From assembly GCF_936925435.1 (NCBI RefSeq), contig NZ_CAKZHQ010000003.1:208227-272226 (forward strand): a DNA stretch of 64,000 nt, given 5' to 3'. This stretch comes from an uncultured Ramlibacter sp. GTDB lineage: Bacteria > Pseudomonadota > Gammaproteobacteria > Burkholderiales > Burkholderiaceae_C. The notes beneath the pieces were generated by a model. That model had not been told where the DNA came from and searched no databases. It saw only the letters and a list, made by a program, of their open reading frames with translations. Made by a program: the position numbers and the translations under genes. Of the stretch, positions 8,949 to 18,224 are shown piece by piece (the first letter of the stretch is position 1; each line of letters opens with the position of its first letter).

Positions 8949-9299
8949 ATGGACACTGCCATGAAAAAGACCACCCTGATCCTGTCGTTCGCGCTGGCCC
9001 AGTTGCTGGCCACCGCCGCCTTCGCCCAACCCGCCACGGCCGAAGCCGTGCCGCCGGGCACCAAGCTGCCCGCCCCCAAGGCCAAGGCCACCGCCGCCGA
9101 AAAGGCCGAGGGCAAGACCGCCCGCAAGAGCGAGGGCGCGGTTGCCGCCAAGGACGGCACGCCGGCCGAAGGCAACCCCGTGCCCGATGCCAAGGCCAAG
9201 GTCCCCAAGGACGAGAAGCAGGCCGCACGCGCCGCGCGCAAGACCGAGACCACCCGTGCCAACAAGGCCGGCGAGATCACCGCCAAGGGCGAGAAGTAA
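8949..9299 (+). CDS. small exported Lys/Ala-rich protein
   Basis: 116 residues (112 if the ATG at 8961, MKKTT, is used). The N-terminus is a Sec signal ending in TAAFA, with cleavage before QPATAEA. The mature part is low-complexity, rich in Lys, Ala, Glu and Pro, and strongly basic. Similar short proteins in related genomes are sometimes labelled TolA-like, but nothing here shows a TolA domain. It is probably unstructured in the periplasm. Codon usage matches neighbours. No function is proposed. Confidence 0.6.
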   Translation: MDTAMKKTTLILSFALAQLLATAAFAQPATAEAVPPGTKLPAPKAKATAAEKAEGKTARKSEGAVAAKDGTPAEGNPVPDAKAKVPKDEKQAARAARKTETTRANKAGEITAKGEK

Positions 9300-9304
9300 A
9301 TCAA

Positions 9305-9328
9305 GCCGGGCGGGCCGCCAGGCCCGGC
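9305..9328. terminator. possible bidirectional terminator
   Basis: GCCGGGC (9305-9311) pairs with GCCCGGC (9322-9328), with an alternative inner stem GGGCC/GGCCC. It lies in the 37-base gap between two convergent genes. No clear T-run follows on either strand, so it may only be a strong hairpin. Confidence 0.35.
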
Positions 9329-9336
9329 CCCTTGCG

Positions 9337-9975
9337 TCAGCTGCGTGCCAGGGCCACGGCTTCGCGCGCCAGCTGGGTGATGCGGGCCCAGTCGCCCTGC
9401 GCCACCGCATCGGCCGGGGTCAGCCAGGAGCCGCCCACGCATTCGACGTTGGACAGCGCCAGGAACTCGTGCGCATTGGCCACGCTGACACCGCCGGTGG
9501 GACAGAAGCGCACGTCGCCAAACGGCCCGCCCCAGGCCTTGAGCATGGCCGTGCCGCCGGCCTGCAGCGCGGGGAAGAACTTCAGCGCCGTGTAGCCGTC
9601 TTCCTGCGCAGCCATGATCTCGCTGCCGGTGGCCACACCGGGCAGCAAGGGCAGGCCCAGGTCGTGGCAGGCCTTGCCGACGGCCTGGGTGTAGCCCGGG
9701 CTGACGGCAAAGCGCGCGCCGGCCATGGCCGCGGCCTGCGCGTCGGCGGCGCTGCGCACCGTGCCGGCGCCGACCTGGGCGCCTTCCACTTCCTTGGCGA
9801 TGGCCTCGATGCAGGCCAGGGCCACCGGCGTGCGCAGCGTCACTTCCAGCATGCGGATGCCACCGGCCACCAGGGCGCGGGCCAGCGGCACGGCCTGGGC
9901 CACATCGGTCAGCACGATCACCGGGATCACCGGCGCATCGCGCATCACATCCAGAGAGGTCAGGGTCACAGCCAT
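9337..9975 (-). CDS. eda: KDPG/KHG aldolase
   Basis: 212-residue class I aldolase that cleaves 2-keto-3-deoxy-6-phosphogluconate to pyruvate and glyceraldehyde-3-phosphate, the last step of the Entner-Doudoroff pathway. Glu44 in LEVTLRT and Lys132 in ALKFFPA (Schiff-base lysine) are in place, as is the phosphate-binding PTGGV segment. The start at 9975 is set by AAGGAG seven bases upstream. It begins inside the end of edd with a 10-base overlap, so translation of the two enzymes is coupled. Confidence 0.95.
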   Translation of the reverse strand: MAVTLTSLDVMRDAPVIPVIVLTDVAQAVPLARALVAGGIRMLEVTLRTPVALACIEAIAKEVEGAQVGAGTVRSAADAQAAAMAGARFAVSPGYTQAVGKACHDLGLPLLPGVATGSEIMAAQEDGYTALKFFPALQAGGTAMLKAWGGPFGDVRFCPTGGVSVANAHEFLALSNVECVGGSWLTPADAVAQGDWARITQLAREAVALARS

Positions 9976-11783
9976 GTGCAGGCTCCTTGTTCGGCTTCCA
10001 AAGCGCCGCGCCGGAAACCGGCAAACAGCTCGCGGCCCATGCCCAGGCCATTGGCGTCGCGCAGGGCCTGCGGCATCAGCGCGTTCTCCCGCGCGTCCCA
10101 CTCAGCTTGCGGCACCAGGGCCTGCAGGCTGCCGGCATCGGCGTCCAGCCGCACCACATCGCCGTCACGCAGCCTGGCCAGCGGGCCGCCGGCCGCCGCC
10201 TCGGGCGAGACATGGATGGCCGCCGGCACCTTGCCCGAGGCGCCGCTCATGCGGCCATCGGTCACCAAGGCCACCTTGAAGCCGCGACCTTGCAGCACGG
10301 CCAGTGGCGGCGTCAGCTTGTGCAGCTCGGGCATGCCATTGGCCTGCGGCCCCTGCCAGCGCACCACGCAGATGAGGTCCCGGTCCAGCTCGCCGGCCTT
10401 GAAGGCGGCCTGCAGTTCCTCCTGGCCGTCGAAGATGCGCACCGGCGCCTCGATCAGATGCCGGTCCTGCGGCACGGCCGAGACCTTGATCACCGAGCGT
10501 CCCAGGTTGCCGGTCAGCAGCTTGAGGCCGCCGGTGGCGCTGAAGGGCGCGGCAGCCGGCCGCACGACGGCCTCGTCGCGCGAGGCGCCGATGGCGCTCC
10601 AGGCCAGGCCGGCGCCCTCTTGCACCGGCTCGCGGGTGTACTCGCGGATGCCGCCTTCACGCACGGTCAGCACGTCTTCGTGCATCAGGCCGGCGTCGAG
10701 CAGCTCGCGGATCACGTAACCCGGCCCACCCGCCGCCTGGAACTGGTTGACGTCGGCGCTGCCGTTGGGATAGACCCGCGACAGCAGGGGCACGACGGTG
10801 GACAGCTCGGCGAAGTCGTCCCAGTCGATGGAGATGCCGGCCGAGCGCGCCACCGCCACCCAGTGGATCAGGTGGTTGGTCGAGCCGCCGGTGGCCAGCA
10901 GCGCCGCCATCGCGTTGACGATGCAGCGCTCGTCGACGATGCGGCCTATGGGTGCGAAGCGCCTGGCCTTGACGATGCCCAGCACGGTGCGTGCGGCTTC
11001 GCGCGTCAGGTGCTCGCGCAGGCCGTCGCCGGGATTGACGAAGGCCGTGCCCGGCACGTGCAGGCCCATGGCTTCGAGCAGCATCTGGTTGCTGTTGGCC
11101 GTGCCGTAGAAGGTGCAGGTGCCAGGCGCGTGGTAGGCCGCCTGCTCGGCGGCCATCAGCTCGGCGCGGCCGACCAGGCCTTGCGCCGCCTGCTCGCGCA
11201 CCTTGGCCTTGTCGCTGTTGGACAGCCCGCTGGGCATGGGGCCGCCGGGCACGAAGACCGTGGGCAGGTGGCCGAAGTGCAAAGCACCGATCAGCAGGCC
11301 CGGCACGATCTTGTCGCAGATGCCCAGCATCAGGGCGGCGTCGAAGACATCGTGGCTGAGCGAGACGGCCGTGGCCATGGCAATGGCATCGCGCGAGAAC
11401 AGGCTCAGCTCCATGGCCGGCGTTCCCTGGGTCACGCCGTCGCACATGGCGGGCACGCCACCGGCCACCTGGGCCGTGGCGCCGTGACGCCGTGCCTCGT
11501 CCTTGAGGATGGCCGGATAGCTGCCCAGCGGCGCGTGGGCCGAGAGCATGTCGTTGTACGAATTGACGATGGCGATGTTGGGGGCGCGCTCGGCAACGAT
11601 GCGAAAGCGGTCGTTGTCGGGAACGCCGGCAAAGGCATGGGCGACATTGGCGCAGCCCAGGCGGTCGGCGCCGCGGTCGCGGTTGGCCGCAATGTCCAGC
11701 CGGGCCAGGTAGGCGCTGCGCTGCGGCGCGCTGCGTTCGCGGATGCGTTCTGTGACGCGGGCTACAACAGGATGAAGAGGCAT
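9966..11783 (-). CDS. edd: 6-phosphogluconate dehydratase
   Basis: 605-residue dehydratase of the IlvD/Edd family, the first committed Entner-Doudoroff enzyme. Fe-S ligands are supplied by conserved cysteines in [18 protein letters not shown] and [13 protein letters not shown]; the full family length is present. It leads the edd-eda operon and overlaps eda. The ATG at 11783 has no obvious Shine-Dalgarno, and the candidate promoter lies so close that the leader would be very short. A HexR-like operator sits 10 bases upstream, giving the probable regulation. Confidence 0.95.
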   Translation of the reverse strand: MPLHPVVARVTERIRERSAPQRSAYLARLDIAANRDRGADRLGCANVAHAFAGVPDNDRFRIVAERAPNIAIVNSYNDMLSAHAPLGSYPAILKDEARRHGATAQVAGGVPAMCDGVTQGTPAMELSLFSRDAIAMATAVSLSHDVFDAALMLGICDKIVPGLLIGALHFGHLPTVFVPGGPMPSGLSNSDKAKVREQAAQGLVGRAELMAAEQAAYHAPGTCTFYGTANSNQMLLEAMGLHVPGTAFVNPGDGLREHLTREAARTVLGIVKARRFAPIGRIVDERCIVNAMAALLATGGSTNHLIHWVAVARSAGISIDWDDFAELSTVVPLLSRVYPNGSADVNQFQAAGGPGYVIRELLDAGLMHEDVLTVREGGIREYTREPVQEGAGLAWSAIGASRDEAVVRPAAAPFSATGGLKLLTGNLGRSVIKVSAVPQDRHLIEAPVRIFDGQEELQAAFKAGELDRDLICVVRWQGPQANGMPELHKLTPPLAVLQGRGFKVALVTDGRMSGASGKVPAAIHVSPEAAAGGPLARLRDGDVVRLDADAGSLQALVPQAEWDARENALMPQALRDANGLGMGRELFAGFRRGALEAEQGACTWL

Positions 11784-11792
11784 CGTGGGACA

Positions 11793-11807
11793 GGTAACTA
11801 AATTACA
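11793..11807. promoter_or_regulatory. HexR-like operator upstream of edd
   Basis: Read on the minus strand the site is TGTAATTTAGTTACC, an imperfect palindrome that matches 13 of 15 positions of the published gammaproteobacterial HexR form TGTAATTWNATTACA. TAATTT inside it could serve as the -10 element, so a bound repressor would block edd transcription. HexR itself is not in the window. Confidence 0.55.
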
Positions 11808-11893
11808 GTCATCCTACCCCGGAACACCCGCTCTGAGGGACGTACCGGTTACGAGCGGCGGCGTCCCGCCGCGCCGCGTTAAAGTTTGCATTC

Positions 11894-12481
11894 ATGAGCA
11901 CCCTGCCCCAACCCCTGCGCGACCCCGCCCCCATGCTGGCGCAGGTGCTGCACGCCTGGGGCGGCCACCAGGACCTGTGGGTCTTCGGCTATGGCTCTCT
12001 CATCTGGAAGCCCGATTTCGAATACGCCGAACGCCGGCCGGCCAAGGTCCATGGCTGGCACCGGGCCCTGAAGATGTGGAGCCGCATCAACCGCGGCACG
12101 CCCGAGCGGCCCGGCCTGGTGTTCGGCATGCTCTCGGGCGGCTGCTGCCAGGGCGTGGTCTTTCGCATCCCGGCGCACGAGGCTCCGGCCGTGCTGGAGC
12201 GGCTGTGGCAGCGCGAGATGGCCATGGGCGTGTACGACCCGCGCTGGCTGCCCTGCCAGACGCCGCATGGCAGCGTCAAGGCCCTGGCCTTCACCTTGTC
12301 GCGCCGCAGCCCCAGCCACACCGGTGTGCTCAGCGAAGAGGAGTACCGCCAGATCTTCGCCGCCGCCACCGGCATCTACGGCACGACGCTGGACTACGCG
12401 GCCCGCACCTTCGAGGAACTGCAGCGGCACAACATCCGCGACCGCGCCCTGGAGCGCCTGCTGAAACTGTCCAGGCGCTGA
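11894..12481 (+). CDS. ChaC-like gamma-glutamylcyclotransferase
   Basis: 195-residue protein with the diagnostic nucleotide-like motif VFGYGSLIWKPDF at residues 30-42 and the helix bearing LWQREM, where the acidic residue matches the general acid/base of the family. ChaC proteins cleave glutathione to 5-oxoproline and Cys-Gly in the cytosol. It stands alone, divergent from edd. The C-terminal half is slightly shorter than in E. coli ChaC. Activity on glutathione is inferred from family. Confidence 0.85.
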   Translation: MSTLPQPLRDPAPMLAQVLHAWGGHQDLWVFGYGSLIWKPDFEYAERRPAKVHGWHRALKMWSRINRGTPERPGLVFGMLSGGCCQGVVFRIPAHEAPAVLERLWQREMAMGVYDPRWLPCQTPHGSVKALAFTLSRRSPSHTGVLSEEEYRQIFAAATGIYGTTLDYAARTFEELQRHNIRDRALERLLKLSRR

Positions 12482-12536
12482 CCGCACACGCGTGATTCGC
12501 CCTACAGTGGAGGCTTCCCATCCAAGGAGGCATCCC

Positions 12537-13061
12537 GTGAAGACAAGCATCACCCTGTCATCCCTGTTCCTGGCTGCGGCCACCCTGGCCGGCTGCGCCG
12601 TCTTCAGCCCCGGCCCGCGCGCCAGCGCCAAGCTCTCACCCACCACCGGCAGCGCCGTGACCGGTTCGCTGCAGTTCGTGCAAAAGGAGGGCAAGGTGCT
12701 GGTCAACGGCGAAGTCCGCGGCCTCAAGCCCAACGCGGAACACGGCTTCCACATCCATGAAAAGGGCGACTGCAGCAGCGGCGACGGCATGAGCGCGGGC
12801 GGCCACTTCAATCCCACGGCGATGCCCCATGCCGCCCATTCGGCCGCCATGCACCACGCGGGCGACCTGCCCAGCCTGAAGGCCGACGCCAACGGCGTGG
12901 CCACGGTGAATTTCGAGTCCACAAGCATCAGCGTGGGCGCCAGCGTCACCGACATCAGCGGCAAGGGCCTGATCGTCCACCGCGACCCCGACGACTACAA
13001 GACCCAGCCCACCGGCAACGCCGGGCCGCGGCTGGCCTGCGCGGTGATCGTCAAGTCCTGA
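12537..13061 (+). CDS. sodC: Cu/Zn superoxide dismutase lipoprotein
   Basis: 174-residue protein. A GTG start at 12537 is set by AAGGAGG six bases upstream. The signal peptide ends in the lipobox LAGC (Cys20), so the enzyme is anchored to a membrane facing the periplasm. Copper and zinc ligands lie in HGFHIHEKGDC, GGHFNP and HAGDLPS. The active-site arginine and second disulfide cysteine are in GPRLACAVI. It removes superoxide in the periplasm. The metal-site spacing is that of the bacterial SodC class. Confidence 0.92.
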   Translation: MKTSITLSSLFLAAATLAGCAVFSPGPRASAKLSPTTGSAVTGSLQFVQKEGKVLVNGEVRGLKPNAEHGFHIHEKGDCSSGDGMSAGGHFNPTAMPHAAHSAAMHHAGDLPSLKADANGVATVNFESTSISVGASVTDISGKGLIVHRDPDDYKTQPTGNAGPRLACAVIVKS

Positions 13062-13069
13062 GGGTCGCT

Positions 13070-13618
13070 TCAGCGGGCACGCTGGGCCAGCAGACGCTCA
13101 GCCGCAGCCAGGTCGTCCAGCGTGTCGATGTCGGTCACGGTGCCGGCATCGTCCGCTTCCAATTCCATAGCACCCCAGGTCCGAAGGACGGGGGCTGCGC
13201 CCTGATTTCCCTCTAAAACGGAAAGCTGGGGTCCGCAGGCGATGGCAAAGCCCACCGGGTGGCCGCGCTGGCCGCGGTAGACGGGGACGACCACGGCGTG
13301 GCTTTGCAACGCGGCCGCCACCGCGCGCAAGGTCTCGGGCCGCACCAGGGGCAGGTCGCCCGGCAGAATCAGCCAGCCGGGCGCATCGCGGGTGGCCCGC
13401 ATGGCGGCGGCGATGCTGTCGCCCATGCCGGCATGGCCGGCGTCTTCCAGATGGAAAGGCAGGCCGCTGGCGCGCACGGCGTCCAGCGTGTGTTCCAGGA
13501 CCGGCTTGCCGGCCAGCAAGGCCTGCAGCTTGGAGCCGCTGCCGCCGGAGGCCTGGAAGCGCTCGCCTCTTCCCGAGGCAAGCACCAGCACCACCGGTTG
13601 CAGCGCTCTTCCTGTCAC
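13070..13618 (-). CDS. MobA/MocA-like molybdenum cofactor nucleotidyltransferase
   Basis: 182-residue NTP transferase fold. It has an N-terminal LASGRGERF loop (a variant of the usual AGGxSxRMG), a KLQALLAGKPVLEHTL segment and GDLPLVRPE for metal-nucleotide binding. It overlaps the end of the molybdenum hydroxylase large subunit by four bases. This context suggests that it makes the cytidine-dinucleotide form of the cofactor for that enzyme. The nucleotide specificity (CTP versus GTP) is inferred, not shown. Confidence 0.8.
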   Translation of the reverse strand: MTGRALQPVVLVLASGRGERFQASGGSGSKLQALLAGKPVLEHTLDAVRASGLPFHLEDAGHAGMGDSIAAAMRATRDAPGWLILPGDLPLVRPETLRAVAAALQSHAVVVPVYRGQRGHPVGFAIACGPQLSVLEGNQGAAPVLRTWGAMELEADDAGTVTDIDTLDDLAAAERLLAQRAR

Positions 13619-15774
13619 GCTGCCTTGATGGCGTCCGCCGTCATCGGCAGCGTGCGCACGCGCTTGCCGGTGAGGGTGGCGACCGCATTGGCGATCGCCG
13701 GCACCACCACGGCGGTGGCCGGTTCACCGATGCCGCCGGGCTTTTCGGTGCTGTCGACGAGGATGATGTCGATGGCAGGCGACTCGTTCATGCGCACCAC
13801 CGGGAACTGGTGGTAGTTGGTCTGCTGCACCCGGCCGTTGACCAGGGTGATCTCCTGCATCAGGGCCGCGCCCATGCCGAACACCACGCTGGACTGGATC
13901 TGCGCCTCGACCGTGTCGGGGTTGACCATGCGGCCCAGGTCGGCCGCCACAGTCACCTTGTGGACCTTCACGCTGCCGCCCTCCATGCTGATTTCCGCCA
14001 CCTGTGCCATGTAGGTATCGTAGCCCTCCATCAGCGCGATGCCGCGCGCCCGGCCCGCCGGCAGCGGCATGCCCCAGCCGGCCTTGTCGGCCGCCAGCTT
14101 GAGCACGTTGGCAAAGCGCGGCTGGTTCTTGAGCATGGACATGCGGTAGGCATAGGGATCCTGCCCTGCTTCCTTGGCCAGCTCGTCGATGAAGCTCTCG
14201 TTGGCAAAGGCGTTGAGCAAATGGCTGACCGAGCGCCAGTAGCCCACGCGCAGGCCGGCGTCGTGCTTGACGATGTCGTGCTTGATGGCCGGGATCTCGT
14301 AGGCCGCCAGCGCCGCTTCCGTCATCAGCGGGTCCTGCACCTCGCCGGGCAGGCCGAAGACGCGGCCGGTGACCGACTGCGAGGTCATGCGGAAGGTCAT
14401 GGCCGTGGGCTTGCCGTCCTGCCCCAGGGCCGCCGCCATCTGGTGCAGCGACTGCGGACGGTAGAAGTCGTGCGTCATGTCGTCCTCGCGCGTCCACAGC
14501 AGCTTGACCGGCTTGCCGATGGCCTTGGAGATCTGCGCTGCCTGCACGATGAAGTCCAGGTCGATGCGCCGGCCAAAGCCGCCGCCCAGGAAGGTGGTCT
14601 GCACCGCCACGTCTTCGGGCTTCATCTCGATGGCCTTGGCCACCGCGCCCTGGGCGCCGTCCTGCCATTGCGTGGGCCCGATCAGCAGCATCTTGCCGTT
14701 GGCATAGGACGCAGTGAAGTTCATCGGCTCCAGCGGCGAGTGCGACAGCAGCTGCGACACATACTCGCGCCGCACCACGCGCTGCGAGGCGGCGATCACG
14801 GCCTCCGCATCGCCCACGGCCTTGACCGGCAAGGGCTTGCCGGTCTTGGACGCGGCTCGGATGCCGTCCAGCATCATGGCGTTGTTCAGCTTGGCGCCCG
14901 CGCCCTCGTCCCACTGGATGGCCAGCTGCTTGCGGGCCTGGTTGGCGCGCCACCAGCTGTCGGCCACCACGGCCACGCCGTCGGGGATCTGCACCACGTG
15001 CAGCACACCCGGCATGGCCTTGGCCTTGGCGGCATCGAAGCTCTTGACCGTGCCGCCGATGACGGGGCACTGCTCCAGCGCGGCATAGGTCATGCCCGGC
15101 AGCTTGACGTCGATGCCGAACTCCGCCGTGCCATTGGTCTTGGCCGGTGTGTCCAGGCGCGGCGTGCGCTTGCCGACGATGCGGAAGTCCTTGGGCTCCT
15201 TGATCGCCACCTTCTCGGGCACAGGCAGCTTGGATGCCGCCTCGGCCAGCTGGCCATAGGTGGCCTTGCGCCCGCCGGGGCCGGTGACCATGCCGTTCTC
15301 GGCCTTGAGCTGAGAGCGGTCGATGTTCCACTTGCTGGCGGCGGCGCTGACCAGCATCTCGCGCACCTGGGCGCCGGCGATGCGCAGCTTTTCCCAGCCG
15401 TCGCGCACCGAGGTCGAGCCGCCCGTGAGCTGCGGCCCACCCAGCAGCGGGTTGCCGTACAGCTTGTTGTTGGGCGGCGCGATGGCGACCTTGATCTTGC
15501 GGATGTCGACGTTGAGCTCTTCGGCGATCAGCATGGGCATGGAGGTGTAGACCCCCTGGCCCATCTCCGAGCGCGCGGAAATCAAAGTGATGGTGTTGTC
15601 GTCGGCGATGTGGACCCAGGCATTGGGCGTGTGCAGCGTCCCCGCGGCTTGCAAGCCGGCGGGCAGGGAGACGCCCATCAGCAGGCCGCCCGAAGCGAGG
15701 GCCGAAGCCTTGAGGAAAGTGCGGCGCGAGCTGCCGGCAACGGCCTTGTGTTCGGCCTTGGTGGTGGTGTTCAT
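13615..15774 (-). CDS. iorB: molybdopterin-binding oxidoreductase large subunit, isoquinoline 1-oxidoreductase beta type
   Basis: 719-residue molybdenum hydroxylase subunit of the single-chain aldehyde/isoquinoline oxidoreductase type. A twin-arginine signal (SRRTFLKA, Arg17-Arg18) shows export, typical of IorB-like enzymes. Cofactor-binding segments include SEMGQGVYTS, the FLGGGFGRR segment and the PGGIGEPA loop near the C-terminus with the catalytic glutamate. The start at 15774 follows AAAGGAA and puts the Tat signal at the N-terminus. It lies between the [2Fe-2S] subunit and the MocA-like gene. The substrate (an N-heterocycle or aldehyde) is not predictable. Confidence 0.88.
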   Translation of the reverse strand: MNTTTKAEHKAVAGSSRRTFLKASALASGGLLMGVSLPAGLQAAGTLHTPNAWVHIADDNTITLISARSEMGQGVYTSMPMLIAEELNVDIRKIKVAIAPPNNKLYGNPLLGGPQLTGGSTSVRDGWEKLRIAGAQVREMLVSAAASKWNIDRSQLKAENGMVTGPGGRKATYGQLAEAASKLPVPEKVAIKEPKDFRIVGKRTPRLDTPAKTNGTAEFGIDVKLPGMTYAALEQCPVIGGTVKSFDAAKAKAMPGVLHVVQIPDGVAVVADSWWRANQARKQLAIQWDEGAGAKLNNAMMLDGIRAASKTGKPLPVKAVGDAEAVIAASQRVVRREYVSQLLSHSPLEPMNFTASYANGKMLLIGPTQWQDGAQGAVAKAIEMKPEDVAVQTTFLGGGFGRRIDLDFIVQAAQISKAIGKPVKLLWTREDDMTHDFYRPQSLHQMAAALGQDGKPTAMTFRMTSQSVTGRVFGLPGEVQDPLMTEAALAAYEIPAIKHDIVKHDAGLRVGYWRSVSHLLNAFANESFIDELAKEAGQDPYAYRMSMLKNQPRFANVLKLAADKAGWGMPLPAGRARGIALMEGYDTYMAQVAEISMEGGSVKVHKVTVAADLGRMVNPDTVEAQIQSSVVFGMGAALMQEITLVNGRVQQTNYHQFPVVRMNESPAIDIILVDSTEKPGGIGEPATAVVVPAIANAVATLTGKRVRTLPMTADAIKAA

Positions 15775-15787
15775 GGTGCGTGTTCCT

Positions 15788-16255
15788 TTATGCCTTGCGC
15801 ATGGAAGCGGCCGCATCCTTGATGGCGGCGCGCACGCGGGGGTAGGTGCCGCAGCGGCAGATGTTGCCGCTCATGGCGGCGTCGATGTCGGCATCACTGG
15901 GGTTCTTGTTGGCCTGCAGCAGCGCGGCCGCGCTCATCAGCTGGCCCGACTGGCAGTAGCCGCATTGCGGCACGTCGTGCTTGATCCAGGCGACCTGCAG
16001 CGGGTGCGTGTTGCGCGTGCCCGAGAGGCCCTCCACCGTGGCCACGCGCTTGCCGGCCACAGAAGACACAGGGGTCTGGCAGGAGCGCACGGGCTGGCCG
16101 TTCAGGTGCACGGTGCAGGCGCCGCACAGCGCCGCGCCGCAGCCGAACTTCGTGCCGGTCAGGCCAAGCTCGTCGCGCACCACCCACAAAAGAGGCGTGT
16201 CGGGTTCGGCTCGCGATGTGACGGCTTTGCCGTTGAGATTGAAACTGACGCTCAT
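15788..16255 (-). CDS. iorA: (2Fe-2S) subunit of molybdenum hydroxylase, isoquinoline 1-oxidoreductase alpha type
   Basis: 155-residue two-cluster ferredoxin-like subunit. The plant-type cluster ligands are in [12 protein letters not shown] and SCQTP; the second cluster uses CGYCQSGQ and NICRCGTY. It passes electrons from the molybdenum site of the large subunit to an acceptor, probably a cytochrome. It is the first gene of a three-gene operon with 13 bases to the next gene. It has no Tat signal and is presumably carried out of the cytoplasm with its partner. Confidence 0.92.
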   Translation of the reverse strand: MSVSFNLNGKAVTSRAEPDTPLLWVVRDELGLTGTKFGCGAALCGACTVHLNGQPVRSCQTPVSSVAGKRVATVEGLSGTRNTHPLQVAWIKHDVPQCGYCQSGQLMSAAALLQANKNPSDADIDAAMSGNICRCGTYPRVRAAIKDAAASMRKA

Positions 16256-16374
16256 CGTGGGTCTCCTTGTGTGTTGTTCGATATCTGCAGAGGCAGCCTA
16301 TGCCGATGGCTTGAAAAGTTCATCGGGTTAACCCTGGATGCAGCGCAGCATTCGCAAATTGATACATTGGCCGC

Positions 16375-17019
16375 ATGAGCGACACCACCGACCTGGCGCA
16401 GCTGCGCAAAAGCTACGAGAAAGCCGAACTGAGCGAGGACGCCTCGCATGCCGATCCATTGGCCCAGTTCGGCCAATGGCTGGACGAGGCCATCGCCGCC
16501 CAGGTGCCTGAGCCCAACGCCATGACCCTGGCCACGGTGGGCAGCGACCTGCGCCCCAGCACCCGCATCGTTCTGATCAAGGGCTACGACGCCAACGGCA
16601 TCGTCTGGTACACCAACTACGACAGCCGCAAGGGCCGCGAACTGGCCGGCAATCCCTTTGCCGCCCTGCAGTTCCACTGGGTGGAGCTCGAGCGGGTGGT
16701 GCGCATCGAGGGCCGGGTGGAGAAAGTCAGTGCCGAGGAGAGCGACGCCTACTTCGCCAGCCGCCCGCTCGACTCGCGCATCGGCGCCTGGGCCAGCCCG
16801 CAAAGCCAGGTCATCTCCGGCCGTTCGGTGCTGGTGGCCAACGCGGCCAAGTACGGCGCCCAGTTCCTTCTCAAGCCGCCGCGTCCCCCGCACTGGGGCG
16901 GCTACCGCCTGGTCCCCACCGAGTGGCAGTTCTGGCAGGGCCGCAAGAGCCGGCTGCATGACAGGTTGCGCTACACGACTGACGGTGATGGGTGGTTGCG
17001 GGAGCGGCTGGCTCCCTGA
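16375..17019 (+). CDS. pdxH: pyridoxamine 5'-phosphate oxidase
   Basis: 214-residue FMN enzyme that oxidises pyridoxine or pyridoxamine 5'-phosphate to PLP. FMN- and substrate-binding segments are clear: [27 protein letters not shown], the [12 protein letters not shown] segment and the C-terminal RLAP end. Length equals the family norm. It is divergent from iorA and has no operon partner downstream in close range. Confidence 0.95.
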   Translation: MSDTTDLAQLRKSYEKAELSEDASHADPLAQFGQWLDEAIAAQVPEPNAMTLATVGSDLRPSTRIVLIKGYDANGIVWYTNYDSRKGRELAGNPFAALQFHWVELERVVRIEGRVEKVSAEESDAYFASRPLDSRIGAWASPQSQVISGRSVLVANAAKYGAQFLLKPPRPPHWGGYRLVPTEWQFWQGRKSRLHDRLRYTTDGDGWLRERLAP

Positions 17020-17140
17020 GAGCTTGTCATCCCCGCGCAGCCGGGGACTCAGGGCCTCCACTTCGCTCGCCTCTTGCTTCGCTAGACTGCGGGCTTTGTG
17101 GCGGCAGTGATTCGTTCGCGTCTCTCGAACGGAGGACAGC

Positions 17141-17698
17141 ATGGGACTCTTGACCTTCAGCATCAACCTCACCCTGGACGGCTGCGTCGACCACCAGGAA
17201 GGGATCGTCGACGACGAGACACACGCTTTCTTCACCCAACTCATGGACGAGGGCGGGGCGATGCTGTGGGGCCGCGTCACCTACGAGATGATGGAGAGCT
17301 ACTGGCCAGCGGTCGCCCGCGGCGATGTGGACGCACCGCCGGCGATGCGCGAGTGGGCGCTCAAGCTGGAGGCCAAGCCCAAGTACGTGGTGTCCTCGAC
17401 GCGAAAAGACTTCCCCTGGACCAACAGCCGCCACATCACCGGCGACCTGCGCGCGGGCGTGCAAAAGCTCAAGGACGCGACCCCGAACGGCGTGCTCCTG
17501 GGCAGCGGCAAGCTCGCAACCGAGCTGGACCGGCTGGATCTGATCGACGAGTACAAGTTGCTCGTCCACCCCAGGATCGCCGGCCACGGCCCGACCCTGT
17601 ACCAGGGCGGGCTGCCCAGCACGCGGCGGCTGGAGTTGATCTCGGCCAAGCCGCTGCGCTGCGGCGCGGTCGCCATGCACTACCGGCGTGCGAAATGA
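17141..17698 (+). CDS. dihydrofolate reductase-family / RibD C-terminal-domain protein
   Basis: 185-residue Rossmann-like reductase of the DHFR/RibD superfamily. It begins with a strand, SINLTLDGCVD, and has the NADPH-binding GRVTYEMM and LLGSGKLATELDRLDLIDEY segments. Members of this stand-alone group are common, and most have no proven substrate. GGAGG lies eight bases before ATG 17141. It appears to be monocistronic. True folate activity is unlikely because the folate-site motif of FolA is absent. Confidence 0.8.
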   Translation: MGLLTFSINLTLDGCVDHQEGIVDDETHAFFTQLMDEGGAMLWGRVTYEMMESYWPAVARGDVDAPPAMREWALKLEAKPKYVVSSTRKDFPWTNSRHITGDLRAGVQKLKDATPNGVLLGSGKLATELDRLDLIDEYKLLVHPRIAGHGPTLYQGGLPSTRRLELISAKPLRCGAVAMHYRRAK

Positions 17699-17749
17699 AC
17701 ACAAAACCTGGGATCTGCCTATGTCGACCGATCCATCACCTCAGCCCGC

Positions 17750-18217
17750 ATGAAGCACCGTTTCACCATCACCATCGCCGCCGCCCTGTTCGGCTGCACC
17801 CAGGTCTTTGCGCAGGGCCTGTGCCTGAGCGGCGAACAGACCTACTTCGCCTGCGAGATCCGTGGCAGCAAGAAGAGCGTTGCAGTCTGCGGCGGGACAG
17901 ACTGGCTGCAGTACCGGTTCGGGACGGCGGGCAACATTGAGTTGGGCTTTCCCGCCGAAAAGGCAGGCTCGCTGCAACAGTTCACGGGTGCTTCCCGCGT
18001 CCACAGAGCTGCCGGCGTTGCGGGCGAGTTTCTGATGTTCGCGCAAAGTGGCACGGAGTACTCCGTGATGCAAATCGAGGGCGGCAGCGACTTCAACGGC
18101 GTTTCGGTGCTGATGCCCGGCGCCAAGCAGGCCCGGGATCTGCCTTGCGACATGCGCAAGAGCCCCGTGCGCAAGCTCGCCGGGGCGGTGCTCCTGGTTC
18201 CAGAGGGCAATCCCTGA
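17750..18217 (+). CDS. exported hypothetical protein
   Basis: 155 residues with a Sec signal (MKHRFTITIAAALFGCTQVFA, cleavage before QGLC). The mature part has four cysteines, two near the start (CLSGEQTYFAC), one in VAVCGG and one in LPCDM, which could form disulfides. It is predicted to be a compact beta-rich periplasmic protein. I do not recognise the family. It lies 51 bases after the DHFR-like gene and converges with the LuxR-type regulator. Confidence 0.6.
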   Translation: MKHRFTITIAAALFGCTQVFAQGLCLSGEQTYFACEIRGSKKSVAVCGGTDWLQYRFGTAGNIELGFPAEKAGSLQQFTGASRVHRAAGVAGEFLMFAQSGTEYSVMQIEGGSDFNGVSVLMPGAKQARDLPCDMRKSPVRKLAGAVLLVPEGNP

Positions 18218-18224
18218 GCGTTGC

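Noticed and set aside
13810..15822. Long open frame on the plus strand across the iorB gene (about 670 codons).
   Set aside because: It mirrors iorB codons in antisense, has no domain and is rich in His, Gly, Gln and Arg, as expected of GC-driven shadows. The minus-strand protein has clear motifs.
16325..16334. GGGTTAACCC palindrome between iorA and pdxH.
   Set aside because: A 10-bp palindrome is not rare in 64 kb and no second copy or known regulator supports a role.
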